Shown: piece after piece, positions 6,833 through 13,937 of the stretch | Layout: the number at the start of each line of letters is the position of its first letter | Position numbering within the stretch: position 1 is the stretch's first letter | DNA from: Zestomicrobium sp964482405 | GTDB taxonomy: Archaea > Thermoproteota > Thermoprotei_A > Sulfolobales > NBVN01 | DNA length: 18,713 bases | Reading direction: 5' to 3' | Assembly: GCA_964482405.1 (NCBI GenBank) | Contig: CAYZXH010000031.1 | Location: forward strand, 1-18,713 | Program-made: the position numbers and the translations under genes | Notes under the pieces: generated by a model | What the model saw: the letters and a program-made list of their open reading frames with translations, nothing else | What the model was told of the DNA's origin: nothing | The model's database searches: none

Positions 6833-8132
6833 CCTTCCTAACCTCCCTGTATTCCTCGTCTAACCTAATATTACCGCTAATCAAGCTTTTTATGGGGCCG
6901 TTATACGGTGTTCTTAATTTTATTATGATATCGTTTTCCTCAAGCCTCACGTCTTCCACTAAACCTACAGCAACCTCACTCATGTTCTCTCCTACGACAC
7001 CCACCAAGCATCTCTTCATGTCTTCCACGCTTGAGATAACTAACCTAGCTGAGTATTTGGAGTATATCTCGTTTCTTAGAGTGTCCAGCAAGCCTGTATG
7101 TGGGTACTCATTAACCAGCAAGATAAGTTCCCTATCGTCTTTACAAGCTCTCACTATGTGTGACACGATGGTGGAGAGCTCTGGAAACACCTCTAACAGC
7201 TTGTTTACCGGCACCCCCATACAGTTTAACGGGGACACGCCGATCAAGCCTATCTCACTAGCTCGCAAAGTCCTTACTGAAGAGTTATTGAAGTACCTCT
7301 TATACGCCTCAGTTCTTAATCTCTGTCTCTCCTCCCTACTCCTAACCCTGGGTTGAGCAGGTGGCCTAGCTCTAATCACTTTAACAGCCCCGCGAAACGC
7401 GTTACTCATTAAATCGCTTAAGCCTTGGTCAAGCACTACGAGGTGTGTAGGCTTAACCCACCTAAGTAATTCCAGCTTATACGAAATCCCGTCCCTCCCA
7501 CTAACCCACCCGTCAGTGTTCACCACCACAACATCGCATCCCTTACTCAAGGCCTGATTAACTAAGTCTACCATTGAAGCTATTATTCTAGAACCGCAGT
7601 TTCTCGGGCTAATACAGCCGATAAACCTAAACTCACTAAAGCTTAGCTCTCTCTGCCATATGAAAGGCTTGTTAACCACGGCTAAAGCTATGGTCGCGGG
7701 TATCGCTAAATCTTCCTGACCAACATCGCCCTCCAAGATACAGCAACTAAGCCCTCTGTCCCTGAGGTAGTTAGCTATGAATGCGGCTAAGGTAGTTTTA
7801 CCAGACTCAGGAGGCCCTATCACGACCACCTTAAGACTCTTAAATAGAGTGAAATCATCGACGATTACTTCAGCTACACGTAACCAGTCATCAACAACCT
7901 CAGTAGAGGGGTCGACAACACTGAAAAAACCTCCGGAACCTAAGAAGACCTTAAGCTCAGTCTCGGCGAGAGCTTTAAGCGAGTAACTCCTCAACTCATG
8001 AATTACTAGACTACTCTTCTCGCCATAAACACTGCCTACCAGCAGGATCTTACCATTAACCACCTCGATCCTGGCAGGACCTGAGACCCTCGCCACCTCA
8101 CCAGCTTTCAGAGTGTACGTAACTAAGCTCAT
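6825..8132 (-). CDS. Clp1/Grc3-family polynucleotide 5'-kinase
   Basis: ATP/GTP-dependent kinase that phosphorylates 5'-OH ends of RNA or DNA (archaeal Clp1 family), thought to act in tRNA/rRNA processing or repair. Of 435 residues, the N-terminal about 95 form a beta-rich domain. The P-loop is GPPESGKTT (106-114, K112). CILEGDVGQEDLAIP (131-145) carries the family's DxGQ motif, and VVVVNTDGWVSG (201-212) is the Clp1-type Walker B region. A C-terminal beta domain follows (about 310-435). The start is ATG with GGGTGGT upstream. It is the first gene of the minus-strand block and overlaps the UbiD gene by 8 nt; the functional reason for sitting with mevalonate genes is unclear. It is divergent from ksgA, another RNA-maturation gene. 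Confidence 0.88.
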   Translation of the reverse strand: MSLVTYTLKAGEVARVSGPARIEVVNGKILLVGSVYGEKSSLVIHELRSYSLKALAETELKVFLGSGGFFSVVDPSTEVVDDWLRVAEVIVDDFTLFKSLKVVVIGPPESGKTTLAAFIANYLRDRGLSCCILEGDVGQEDLAIPATIALAVVNKPFIWQRELSFSEFRFIGCISPRNCGSRIIASMVDLVNQALSKGCDVVVVNTDGWVSGRDGISYKLELLRWVKPTHLVVLDQGLSDLMSNAFRGAVKVIRARPPAQPRVRSREERQRLRTEAYKRYFNNSSVRTLRASEIGLIGVSPLNCMGVPVNKLLEVFPELSTIVSHIVRACKDDRELILLVNEYPHTGLLDTLRNEIYSKYSARLVISSVEDMKRCLVGVVGENMSEVAVGLVEDVRLEENDIIIKLRTPYNGPIKSLISGNIRLDEEYREVRKGE

Positions 8133-8160
8133 AAACCACCCTACCTAAACCATTCTCAAC

Positions 8161-8180
8161 TATTATTTAGCGTTTTAAAG
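8161..8180. promoter_or_regulatory. Back-to-back TATA boxes of the divergent clp1 and ksgA genes
   Basis: Minus strand CTAAATAATA (8161-8170, centre 8166) predicts a clp1 start near 8140, 8 nt before its ATG. Plus strand GTTTTAAAG (8172-8180, centre 8176) predicts a ksgA start near 8202, essentially at its ATG (leaderless). The two boxes are about 10 bp apart, so both pre-initiation complexes are unlikely to bind at once. Inferred from spacing. Confidence 0.5.
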
Positions 8181-8203
8181 ACTTCTTAACATGGTCTAGA
8201 TAG

Positions 8204-9040
8204 ATGACGTGTTTAAGAGACGACCCATGCTCCTGGCTTAAGAAAGTGTCAGCAGAGGTTATCAAAGAATTACCCCTGACTAAGAGGTATAGCCAGCACG
8301 TAATGGTGGACTGCAAGCTAGGTTACTTATTCAGGGAAAACCTCTCAAGACTTAATGTGAGGTCAGCGGTGGAGATAGGGGCTGGTCCAGGACTCCTAAC
8401 GAAATTCATTAAAGACTCGGTCAAGTACTTGATAGCTGTGGAGCTAGACATAAAGTTCTTGAAGTTCGGCAGCAAACTAATCAGCGAAGAACCTAACGTA
8501 GAATATTTAATGAGCGACGGCCTCAAACTACTAGACAATAAAATCTTAAGAGTGGATGCCGTAGTATCGAATACGCCGTACTCGCTCACAGGACCCCTGA
8601 TAGCGTCGATAGTGAAGTCAAACATCCCTTACGCACTGCTAACACTGCAGAAAGAAGTTGGTGAAAGACTTGTCGCCAAGCCAGGCAGTAAATCCTACGG
8701 ACGCGTGACAGTGTTCGTTCAAAACTTCATGAAGCCTGAAATAATAGATTACGTAAGCCCAACCTCTTTCTACCCACCACCGAAAGTTTGGTCGGCGCTA
8801 CTCTTACTGAGGAGGCATAGGATGTGGCGTGAAGAGGATGAGACACTTGAAAAACTCATTAAATGCTTGTTTAATCAAAGAAGAAAGAAAGCTCTTAAGA
8901 TAGTTAAAGAATGCGTGGACAAACTCTCACCAAGTAAATTGGAAGAAAGCAAGTTAAGAAACTTAATCGGCGAGAAGAGAGTCTACGAATTAAGCGCCTT
9001 AACCATAAACACTATCTATAAATTGATGACTAGTAAGTGA
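8204..9040 (+). CDS. ksgA: 16S rRNA dimethyladenosine transferase (KsgA/Dim1)
   Basis: SAM-dependent enzyme that dimethylates two adjacent adenosines in the 3'-terminal helix of 16S rRNA during small-subunit maturation. Its 278 residues fit the archaeal size. Visible motifs are SQHVMVD (30-36) near the start, the SAM motif I VEIGAGPGLLT (56-66), AVELD (78-82), the adenine-methylase motif IV SNTPYSLT (122-129, N-T-P-Y rather than the more usual N-L-P-Y), and the P-x-S-F-Y-P-P-P motif (185-193). The C-terminal helical domain is RRKKALKI-like. ATG 8204 is close to the predicted transcription start. The 3' end overlaps the convergent 9030-9674 gene by 11 nt. Confidence 0.95.
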   Translation: MTCLRDDPCSWLKKVSAEVIKELPLTKRYSQHVMVDCKLGYLFRENLSRLNVRSAVEIGAGPGLLTKFIKDSVKYLIAVELDIKFLKFGSKLISEEPNVEYLMSDGLKLLDNKILRVDAVVSNTPYSLTGPLIASIVKSNIPYALLTLQKEVGERLVAKPGSKSYGRVTVFVQNFMKPEIIDYVSPTSFYPPPKVWSALLLLRRHRMWREEDETLEKLIKCLFNQRRKKALKIVKECVDKLSPSKLEESKLRNLIGEKRVYELSALTINTIYKLMTSK

Positions 9041-9674
9041 GTCGTAGCAAACCCTCTCTGAAAGCTATGTTAATACACGCTCTTAAGTCAGGGTTCTTAA
9101 TATCCTTCCTTCCTATATATGTCGTAGGACACGTGTCAGTAGTACTGCTCTCATCAACTAAGACAAGAGAGTATCTACCCTCCTCAGCTATTCTCAGAAT
9201 TTCAGGCATGAAAGACTCCCAGAACCCTGCCGGAGACACACCAACCTTAACAACCACTTTCTCAGGACGTAGTAAACCCTTAATCTTGTCCAGTACCTCA
9301 GCTAGTTCCGAGAACTTCTTAACGGAACCGTAACTCAACAAAACGTTGTTAGCGAATATTACGTAATTTATTAACGTGTTACCCGGATCAACCCCTACGA
9401 CGAGAGCCTCAACCCTGCTTACACCAACCAATTCAAGAACACTAACCAAAACATTATCTTCCGAGACCCTCATCACCCTAACCTTGCTAAGATCGTAGTT
9501 CTTCTTAATTAGCTCAAGACACTCATCGTCAACGAGCAGAGTACTAGCCTCGCGCAGGCTCTCATACGATTCGAAAACAGCGTAATCGAGATCCACTAAC
9601 TCGCTAAAACTCCTAAACATGCTCATCAATTTAGGATCGCAAATCGCTACCACGTTACTGCTTGCAGACCTCAT
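9030..9674 (-). CDS. Uncharacterised protein with an RNase H/RuvC-like acidic pattern
   Basis: I do not recognise a named family for this 214-residue protein. Residues 1-88 are mixed alpha/beta with no clear motif. From residue 91 it shows the layout of RNase H-fold (RuvC/YqgF-like) enzymes: a first strand with an acidic residue and glycine, VVGVDPGNT (D96), then hydrophobic strands, a second acidic pair after a strand, LVLVDES (D174, E175), and a C-terminal helix with aspartate and alanines, NPDLRACINIA (D196). The start is ATG with GAGGTGAG 12 nt upstream. It converges on and overlaps ksgA by 11 nt. A nuclease or resolvase-like role is inference; the pattern could also be a non-catalytic fold relative. 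Confidence 0.6.
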   Translation of the reverse strand: MRSASSNVVAICDPKLMSMFRSFSELVDLDYAVFESYESLREASTLLVDDECLELIKKNYDLSKVRVMRVSEDNVLVSVLELVGVSRVEALVVGVDPGNTLINYVIFANNVLLSYGSVKKFSELAEVLDKIKGLLRPEKVVVKVGVSPAGFWESFMPEILRIAEEGRYSLVLVDESSTTDTCPTTYIGRKDIKNPDLRACINIAFREGLLRLTY

Positions 9675-9682
9675 ACCGACTT

Positions 9683-9739
9683 ACGCTCACCTCGTTAACA
9701 AAGGTCTCAAAACATATAACCTTAACGCTCACCTCGTTA
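9683..9739 (-). repeat. 15-bp direct repeat bracketing a TATA box
   Basis: On the minus strand TAACGAGGTGAGCGT occurs twice, at 9683-9697 and 9725-9739, exactly 42 bp apart. The proximal copy holds the Shine-Dalgarno GAGGTGAG of the 9030-9674 gene; the distal copy lies upstream of the TATA box and serves no start codon. An inverted pair GGTCTC (9704-9709) / GAGACC (9740-9745) overlaps the same region. The repeat could be a regulator site or a duplicated ribosome-binding region. Confidence 0.6.
9712..9722 (-). promoter_or_regulatory. TATA box of the 9030-9674 gene
   Basis: Minus strand AGGTTATATGT, centre about 9716, predicts a transcription start near 9690, inside the proximal direct repeat. 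This leaves a leader of about 16 nt before ATG 9674. Confidence 0.45.
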
Positions 9740-9743
9740 GAGA

Positions 9744-9761
9744 CCCCCTTTTAGGGCGGGG
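9744..9761 (+). repeat. Hairpin resembling the right-end repeat, divergent copy 2
   Basis: CCCCCTTTTAGGGCGGGG matches the TTTAGGGCGGGG half of the hairpins at 4275 and 18616, but it lacks the TTACAACTGAAA lead-in. It may be a decayed copy or a chance GC-rich hairpin in the 9675-9819 intergenic region. Confidence 0.3.
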
Positions 9762-9819
9762 AACCGTCAGCTAGATTAATCTTTTAAGCGTGAACATAAG
9801 GTTATTCTCAAGGGTATAC

Positions 9820-10362
9820 GTGTTGAGTGACTTCGCTGAGCATCTGCTGAGGGTAGTGATGATGTACTTACCGGCGATGGTGTCTAACGCAGTACCTCTG
9901 ATATGCCGTAGATACCTCTTCAAAAACCCCCACCCAATAGATTTTGGAATAAATTTCCGTGATGGCAGGAGATTGTTCGGGGACAATAAGTCTATCGAGG
10001 GTTTCCTATCGGGCGTTGTAGCGGGCACGTTAATAGGCTTGGCCTACGGTCACTATATGCGCTCATATGTGTGGATTACTTACGGACTCCTATCTGGTCT
10101 CGGAGCTATGAGCGGCGACCTCCTCAACTCATTCGTTAAGAGGAGGCTAAGTATGAAGCCCGGTCAGCCCTTCATACCGTTCGACCAAATCTCTTTCGTT
10201 ATCGGCGCCTCAATACTTATTAAGGCTTCAGGGATAGACCTAGCCGTCAATCACGAATTAAGCTTTACTGACTTCCTTACAGGTCTTTTACTAGCCGGGA
10301 TGCTTCACCCACTAACTAATTACGTAGCTTACCTAGTAGGGATAAAGGAAACCCCGCTCTAA
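9820..10362 (+). CDS. carS: CDP-archaeol synthase (CarS, DUF46)
   Basis: Membrane CTP:2,3-di-O-geranylgeranylglycerol-1-phosphate cytidylyltransferase, which makes CDP-archaeol for polar-lipid head-group attachment. Hydrophobic membrane segments are visible (LLRVVMMYLPAMVSNAVPLI, then FLSGVVAGTLIGLAYGH and the C-terminal half). The family signature GDLLNSFVKRR followed by PGQPFIPFDQISFVIGA is present, as is DGRRLFGDNKSIEGF. The open frame reaches back to a GTG at 9790, but that codon has no Shine-Dalgarno. A TATA-like CTTTTAAG near 9781-9788 predicts transcription from about 9810, and GTG 9820 has AAGGG 6 nt upstream, so 9820 is preferred (180 residues, close to the usual 165-180). It ends directly against the convergent nop10 stop. 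It works downstream of the isoprenoid genes elsewhere in the window. Confidence 0.88.
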   Translation: MLSDFAEHLLRVVMMYLPAMVSNAVPLICRRYLFKNPHPIDFGINFRDGRRLFGDNKSIEGFLSGVVAGTLIGLAYGHYMRSYVWITYGLLSGLGAMSGDLLNSFVKRRLSMKPGQPFIPFDQISFVIGASILIKASGIDLAVNHELSFTDFLTGLLLAGMLHPLTNYVAYLVGIKETPL

Positions 10363-10545
10363 TCACTCCTCGGGCGAACTACTCTCACTACTCATGTACT
10401 TAACAGACACTCTATAGCTAACGTACTTATCCACAGGGGAGAATCTGGGGGGATGCGGGCAGATGGTCCGTGATCCACACACAGGACACACTTCCTTCAA
10501 CGTATACCTACCGCAGTTAACGCATCTCCTCATCAAAAACCTCAC
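10363..10545 (-). CDS. nop10: H/ACA RNP protein Nop10
   Basis: Small zinc-ribbon protein of the H/ACA ribonucleoprotein, which with Cbf5, Gar1 and L7Ae guides rRNA pseudouridylation. The 60 residues match the family: a C-x2-C ... C-x2-C zinc site (C8, C11, C20, C23) in RRCVNCGRYTLKEVCPVCG, then the signature HPPRFSPVDKY. The GTG start overlaps the aIF2-alpha stop in a GTGA arrangement; an internal ATG at codon 5 (10531-10533) is an alternative start. The tail SSESSSPEE is slightly longer and more acidic than usual. It is the last gene of the L44e-S27e-aIF2-alpha-Nop10 operon, an arrangement common in archaea. Confidence 0.95.
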   Translation of the reverse strand: MRFLMRRCVNCGRYTLKEVCPVCGSRTICPHPPRFSPVDKYVSYRVSVKYMSSESSSPEE

Positions 10546-11363
10546 TTTGATCTCTCCCTTTCAAACACTAACTCAATACCATATTTACTTGCCGCGTTCC
10601 TAGCGTTATTTAATGCCTCAGCTAAGGCTTTCTCAGCGATTTTATAGTCCTCGGCCAAGACCTCCACAGCATACCTGGGAGCGCCGACCGTGTAGATCCT
10701 GACAGAAAGATTCCCTGAGCCCTTAACAGAGGACGCGAGAAGCTCTAGAATCTCCTTGATCTTGTCAACCCCGTCCGACGCCGTGGTACTCAAAGTTATG
10801 ATGCCGCGTATCTTCACGCTCTTAGGCTTTATCCTCTTCTTGACCTCCTCAACTATTGCCGGGATCCATTCCTCAGGAATTTCAATCTCAGTTAAGAGTT
10901 CCTCGCCCCTGGTAGCTATTTCTTCGAAGGCCGTCATGAGGTCACCGAAGTAGTCCTCAAGCTTCCACCCAACCTCTCTATAAGCCTCCTCAAGAGACTT
11001 ACCTAGTCTCTGAGCTATCATCTCAAGTATTTTCTCAGCTTTCTGCGACCTCTTAAACTCTATGAGCTTGTTCCTCTGTTCACTCTCAGTAACCCTCTTA
11101 AGCGAGACATCTATTTGGTTCTTTCTAGTATCGACCCTTATTACCTTAACCACTACCTTCTGATTCTCTCTGAGAACCTCATGTATGTCTTTAACGTACT
11201 TAGAACTCACCTCAGACCACGGTAAGTAAGCTTCTATACCGTTATACTCGTCTAGCTTCAGGTAAGCGCCGTACTCGAAGATCTTGTTCACGGTCCCTAT
11301 TACTAATTCTCCGGCTGACGGGATCGGCCGTCTCTTCCTAACCAACACAAACACCCTCAGCAC
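10542..11363 (-). CDS. Translation initiation factor aIF2, alpha subunit
   Basis: Alpha subunit of the heterotrimeric aIF2, which delivers initiator Met-tRNA to the small ribosomal subunit. An S1 (OB-fold) domain spans about residues 18-90 (GELVIGTVNKIFEYGAYLKL ... QIDVSLKRV), followed by the helical domain (about 95-180) and the C-terminal alpha/beta domain that binds the gamma subunit (about 185-265). The open frame begins with GTG 11361-11363, overlapping the S27e stop by one base. However, GTG 11346-11348 gives M-L-V-R-K-R-R, closer to the family norm, and has GAGGGTG just upstream, so it may be the true start, removing five residues. It sits in the L44e-S27e-aIF2-alpha-Nop10 operon. Confidence 0.95.
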   Translation of the reverse strand: MLRVFVLVRKRRPIPSAGELVIGTVNKIFEYGAYLKLDEYNGIEAYLPWSEVSSKYVKDIHEVLRENQKVVVKVIRVDTRKNQIDVSLKRVTESEQRNKLIEFKRSQKAEKILEMIAQRLGKSLEEAYREVGWKLEDYFGDLMTAFEEIATRGEELLTEIEIPEEWIPAIVEEVKKRIKPKSVKIRGIITLSTTASDGVDKIKEILELLASSVKGSGNLSVRIYTVGAPRYAVEVLAEDYKIAEKALAEALNNARNAASKYGIELVFERERSK

Positions 11364-11563
11364 TAGCTAAGTATCTTGACTACCTCGCCCAGTAGCTTAG
11401 CCTTAGCTCCGGTAGGCTGAATTAGTTGCGCACCGCAAATAAGGCATCTCACGGGGAATGAGGCATGGTCAAAAACTATCTGCTCGTTACCACACGAGGG
11501 GCACTTAATCTTGAGGAACTTGCTCTTAGGCATAGGTATTAAGACTTTCTTCTTCCTGCTCAT
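11363..11563 (-). CDS. rps27e: 30S ribosomal protein S27e
   Basis: Zinc-ribbon protein of the small ribosomal subunit. At 66 residues it is complete, with four zinc ligands C21, C24, C40 and C43 (KCPSCGNEQ ... RCLICGAQL) and the typical GAKAKLLGEVV ending. The ATG start overlaps the L44e stop by 4 nt (ATGA), and the stop overlaps the aIF2-alpha start by 1 nt, indicating translational coupling along the operon. Confidence 0.97.
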   Translation of the reverse strand: MSRKKKVLIPMPKSKFLKIKCPSCGNEQIVFDHASFPVRCLICGAQLIQPTGAKAKLLGEVVKILS

Positions 11564-11853
11564 GCCTTACTCAACACCTCACCTAACTCAGCCTTCTTCA
11601 ACCTGATGCCTTCTCTGTGGCTAATGTAGCCACACACGCTACACTTAAGCTTGAGCACAACCTTCTTAGTAGTCTTAGCGAATCTCTTCTGCTCTGGCTT
11701 CCTCTTACTCCCGTAACCCTTATTCTTCCTATCATACCTTCTCTGACCCTCAGCAAGAGACCTCCTCTTACCAGACTTGTAGATAGTTATCGAGTGTTGC
11801 GTATGTTTCTTACACCTCGGGCAGTAAGTGTTGAGTGACTTAGGTATCTTCAC
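11560..11853 (-). CDS. rpl44e: 50S ribosomal protein L44e
   Basis: Large-subunit protein near the E site. It has 97 residues, with zinc ligands C11 and C14 (YCPRCKKHT) and C71 and C74 (KCSVCGYISHR). The basic centre RRYDRKNKGYG ... FAKTTKKVVLKLKC is characteristic. The start is GTG with GGGGTG upstream (about 11862). It is the first gene of the four-gene operon running to nop10. Confidence 0.97.
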   Translation of the reverse strand: MKIPKSLNTYCPRCKKHTQHSITIYKSGKRRSLAEGQRRYDRKNKGYGSKRKPEQKRFAKTTKKVVLKLKCSVCGYISHREGIRLKKAELGEVLSKA

Positions 11854-11894
11854 GCCATAGCACCCCGCTCACTACTAAATTTTGTGAGTACCGG

Positions 11895-11904
11895 ATAATT
11901 TAAG
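11895..11904 (-). promoter_or_regulatory. TATA-box promoter of the L44e operon
   Basis: Minus strand ACTTAAATTA, centre about 11900, predicts transcription near 11874 and a leader of about 21 nt carrying the Shine-Dalgarno of L44e. Confidence 0.5.
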
Positions 11905-11920
11905 TTTTGCTTGACACTCA

Positions 11921-12214
11921 TCACTGCACTCTCGTACTCTTCCTCTCCTCCTCAGCCCTAACCTTAATTATGCCCAAGAACACAGCGCAGCTAACACAGT
12001 AACACTTAGTTACCGGGTACCTAGCTATTATAGCACCCTTCTTCTCCAACTCATCAGCTAGTTGCGGATCGACAGGAGAATACCACCTAGTAACGCAGAC
12101 AGCCTTGTCTTCAGGAACTAGCCTACCGCACTGATCACAGTGAATTAATTCTACAGAACCCTTACTACCCTTACGCCTCCCCCTACTCTCACGCTTCTTC
12201 GGCAAACCAAACAC
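11921..12214 (-). CDS. rps26e: 30S ribosomal protein S26e
   Basis: Small-subunit protein near the mRNA exit channel, shared by eukaryotes and Thermoproteota-type archaea. The 97 residues show the basic N-terminus KKRESRGRRKGSKG, the zinc-type pairs HCDQCGR and CYCVSC, and VTRWYSPVDP. The start is GTG at 12212-12214; a TATA box is centred 27 nt upstream with no room for a Shine-Dalgarno, so the mRNA is probably leaderless. It is transcribed separately from the L44e operon 67 nt downstream. It is a useful taxonomic marker because Euryarchaeota lack it. Confidence 0.96.
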   Translation of the reverse strand: MFGLPKKRESRGRRKGSKGSVELIHCDQCGRLVPEDKAVCVTRWYSPVDPQLADELEKKGAIIARYPVTKCYCVSCAVFLGIIKVRAEEERKSTRVQ

Positions 12215-12236
12215 CTATAGCTATTGATTCAAGACC

Positions 12237-12244
12237 TTATAAAT
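12237..12244 (-). promoter_or_regulatory. TATA-box promoter of S26e
   Basis: Minus strand TTTATAAG is a near-consensus archaeal TATA box centred 27 nt from the GTG start at 12214, implying a leaderless transcript. The remaining gap to the ProRS stop (12246-12383) shows no gene that I can support. Confidence 0.7.
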
Positions 12245-12383
12245 CGTAAACGTTGACTGACGCAGTAGTTTTGATAACGCTCACGCACTGGACGTGGAGA
12301 AGTCGTAAGCAGGATGAGTTGACTACCCAGCAAATCTTCCTTTACGTCCTGGTAAGCGGGAAGTCACCTAAAATTCCCAGCTA

Positions 12384-13814
12384 CTAGTATTTTCTAGCAT
12401 ACCTCATGTGGGTTACGGCTCTCCCACCACAGACAGGACACCTCAACTCCCTATTCCTCACATCATCTCTTACCTTAAGGGGAGTTCCCAAAGCTTCTAG
12501 ACCGTACTTACCAGTCACGTAGTCAACACATCCCTTCGACCCACACCACGGAATCTCAACCAAACATTTTCTTTCTTTAAGAGCTTCTTCTAAAGCTCTT
12601 AAATCGCTTACCTCAGCCACGCGGCTCCTGAATACTTCCCAAGCCCTCCTACTTAAGTTGACGTCTATTTCTTCACCCAACCTCCTGAGAACCTCGGGGA
12701 GTTCATTCATAGGAACCTTCAACCTACTCAAAGTATCCCTCCTAAATACCGTGGCATTGCCCTCACTAAGTTCTCTGGGGCCTAAGTCTATCCTTAGAGG
12801 AACTCCCTTAAGCTCCCAATACGCGAATTTCTCACTCGGTGTTTTCTCCTCGTCTAGATCTGCGTAAGCTCTGAAACCTTCGTTCTCGAGACGCTTACTC
12901 AATCTCCCCGCTTCAAGAAACACCTTCTTCTTTTCCTCGTCGCTACCAGCCGGTATAGGAACCACGACTACTTGGGTGGGGGCTATCTTGAAAGGCAATA
13001 CCAGACCTTTCTCGTCGCCGTGCGTGCTTATAACGGTAGCTATGACCCTCTCGGAAATCCCGTAGGAAGTCTGCCATGCGTAATCAATTGACTCATCCCT
13101 CTTCTGAATCTTAACCTCGAAAACTTTAGTGAAGTTCTGTCCTAGATTGTGTACGGTACCTATCTGAAGCGCTCTCCCGTCAGGCATTAAAGTATCGAAA
13201 GCTATCGTGTATAAAGCTCCGGGGAACTTATCCCAGTCAGGCCTTCTCGACACCACGTAAGGAATACCTAGCAAATCAAAGAACTTACTGTAAATCTCAA
13301 CAGCCTCAGAAACCTGCCTCTCTGAGTCTTTGAAGTCTTCGTGAACCGTGTGCGCTTCCTTAAAAGTGCTGACCTCCCTAACACGTAGCATGGCTCTAGT
13401 AGCTTTCGTCTCATACCTGAAAATGCTGACTACCTGGTAATACTTCTTAGGTAACTGCTTGTAACTCTTAATCCAGAAGGACTCCATGTAGGTTAAGGAA
13501 GTCTCGCTAGTAGGTCTTAGAGCGAGCTTGACCTCCAGAGGGTCTAAACCGCCGTGAGTAACCCAGAAAACCTGGTCTTCAAATCCTCTCACGTGCTCTG
13601 ACTCCTTAGCGAGGAGATCCTCAGGTATTAAGAGAGGCAGCAATATTTCTTCGTGTCCTGTAGAATCAAGAAGCGTGCGCATTAAGTCAATGACGTGTTT
13701 CCTGAGTTTGAAGCCGTAAGGCATCCACACACCGAAACCCTTAACAGGGTACCTCCCATAATCATAGAGCTCCGCTTCCCTCAAAACCCAGTCAAACCAC
13801 TCACTAAAAGTCAT
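12384..13814 (-). CDS. proS: Prolyl-tRNA synthetase, archaeal/eukaryotic type
   Basis: Charges tRNA-Pro with proline. It is a 476-residue class II synthetase of the archaeal/eukaryotic (short, no editing insertion) type. Visible are motif 1 around YGFKLRKHVIDLMRTLL, the TSET motif (LRPTSETSLTYMESFWIKSY), motif 2 FRYETKATRAMLRVREVSTF with EAHTVHE, and motif 3 GVPLRIDLGPRELSEGNA in the anticodon-binding region. The C-terminal extension carries paired cysteines (CGSKGC and CPVCGG) and ends in an aromatic RKY-type tail, as in this subgroup. The ATG start has GAGGAAT directly upstream. It is monocistronic, reading away from the tRNA-Asp gene. Confidence 0.97.
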   Translation of the reverse strand: MTFSEWFDWVLREAELYDYGRYPVKGFGVWMPYGFKLRKHVIDLMRTLLDSTGHEEILLPLLIPEDLLAKESEHVRGFEDQVFWVTHGGLDPLEVKLALRPTSETSLTYMESFWIKSYKQLPKKYYQVVSIFRYETKATRAMLRVREVSTFKEAHTVHEDFKDSERQVSEAVEIYSKFFDLLGIPYVVSRRPDWDKFPGALYTIAFDTLMPDGRALQIGTVHNLGQNFTKVFEVKIQKRDESIDYAWQTSYGISERVIATVISTHGDEKGLVLPFKIAPTQVVVVPIPAGSDEEKKKVFLEAGRLSKRLENEGFRAYADLDEEKTPSEKFAYWELKGVPLRIDLGPRELSEGNATVFRRDTLSRLKVPMNELPEVLRRLGEEIDVNLSRRAWEVFRSRVAEVSDLRALEEALKERKCLVEIPWCGSKGCVDYVTGKYGLEALGTPLKVRDDVRNRELRCPVCGGRAVTHMRYARKY

Positions 13815-13875
13815 ATTCCTCAGATCTTCCTCCCGTACCAGGACTCACCACCCAACCTAAAACTAAACCTAAGTA

Positions 13876-13890
13876 CCGCTTATATTTTCC
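13876..13890 (-). promoter_or_regulatory. TATA-box promoter of proS
   Basis: Minus strand GGAAAATATAAGCGG, centre about 13884, predicts transcription near 13858 and a leader of about 44 nt with purine-rich Shine-Dalgarno sequences (GGGAGGAAG and GAGGAAT) before ATG 13814. This leader is long for this window. Confidence 0.5.
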
Positions 13891-13937
13891 TCTCCTAAGT
13901 AATCTGCGCGATATTCAAGGAATCCTCACTTAATGGG

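Noticed and set aside
9790..9819. Upstream GTG start for CDP-archaeol synthase
   Set aside because: No Shine-Dalgarno, and it precedes the transcription start predicted from the TATA-like box at 9781-9788; GTG 9820 fits better.
12246..12383. Possible small RNA between S26e and proS
   Set aside because: No box C/D pair, long stem or conserved RNA core seen; a TAACGCTCAC match to the 9725 repeat is only 10 nt and likely chance.
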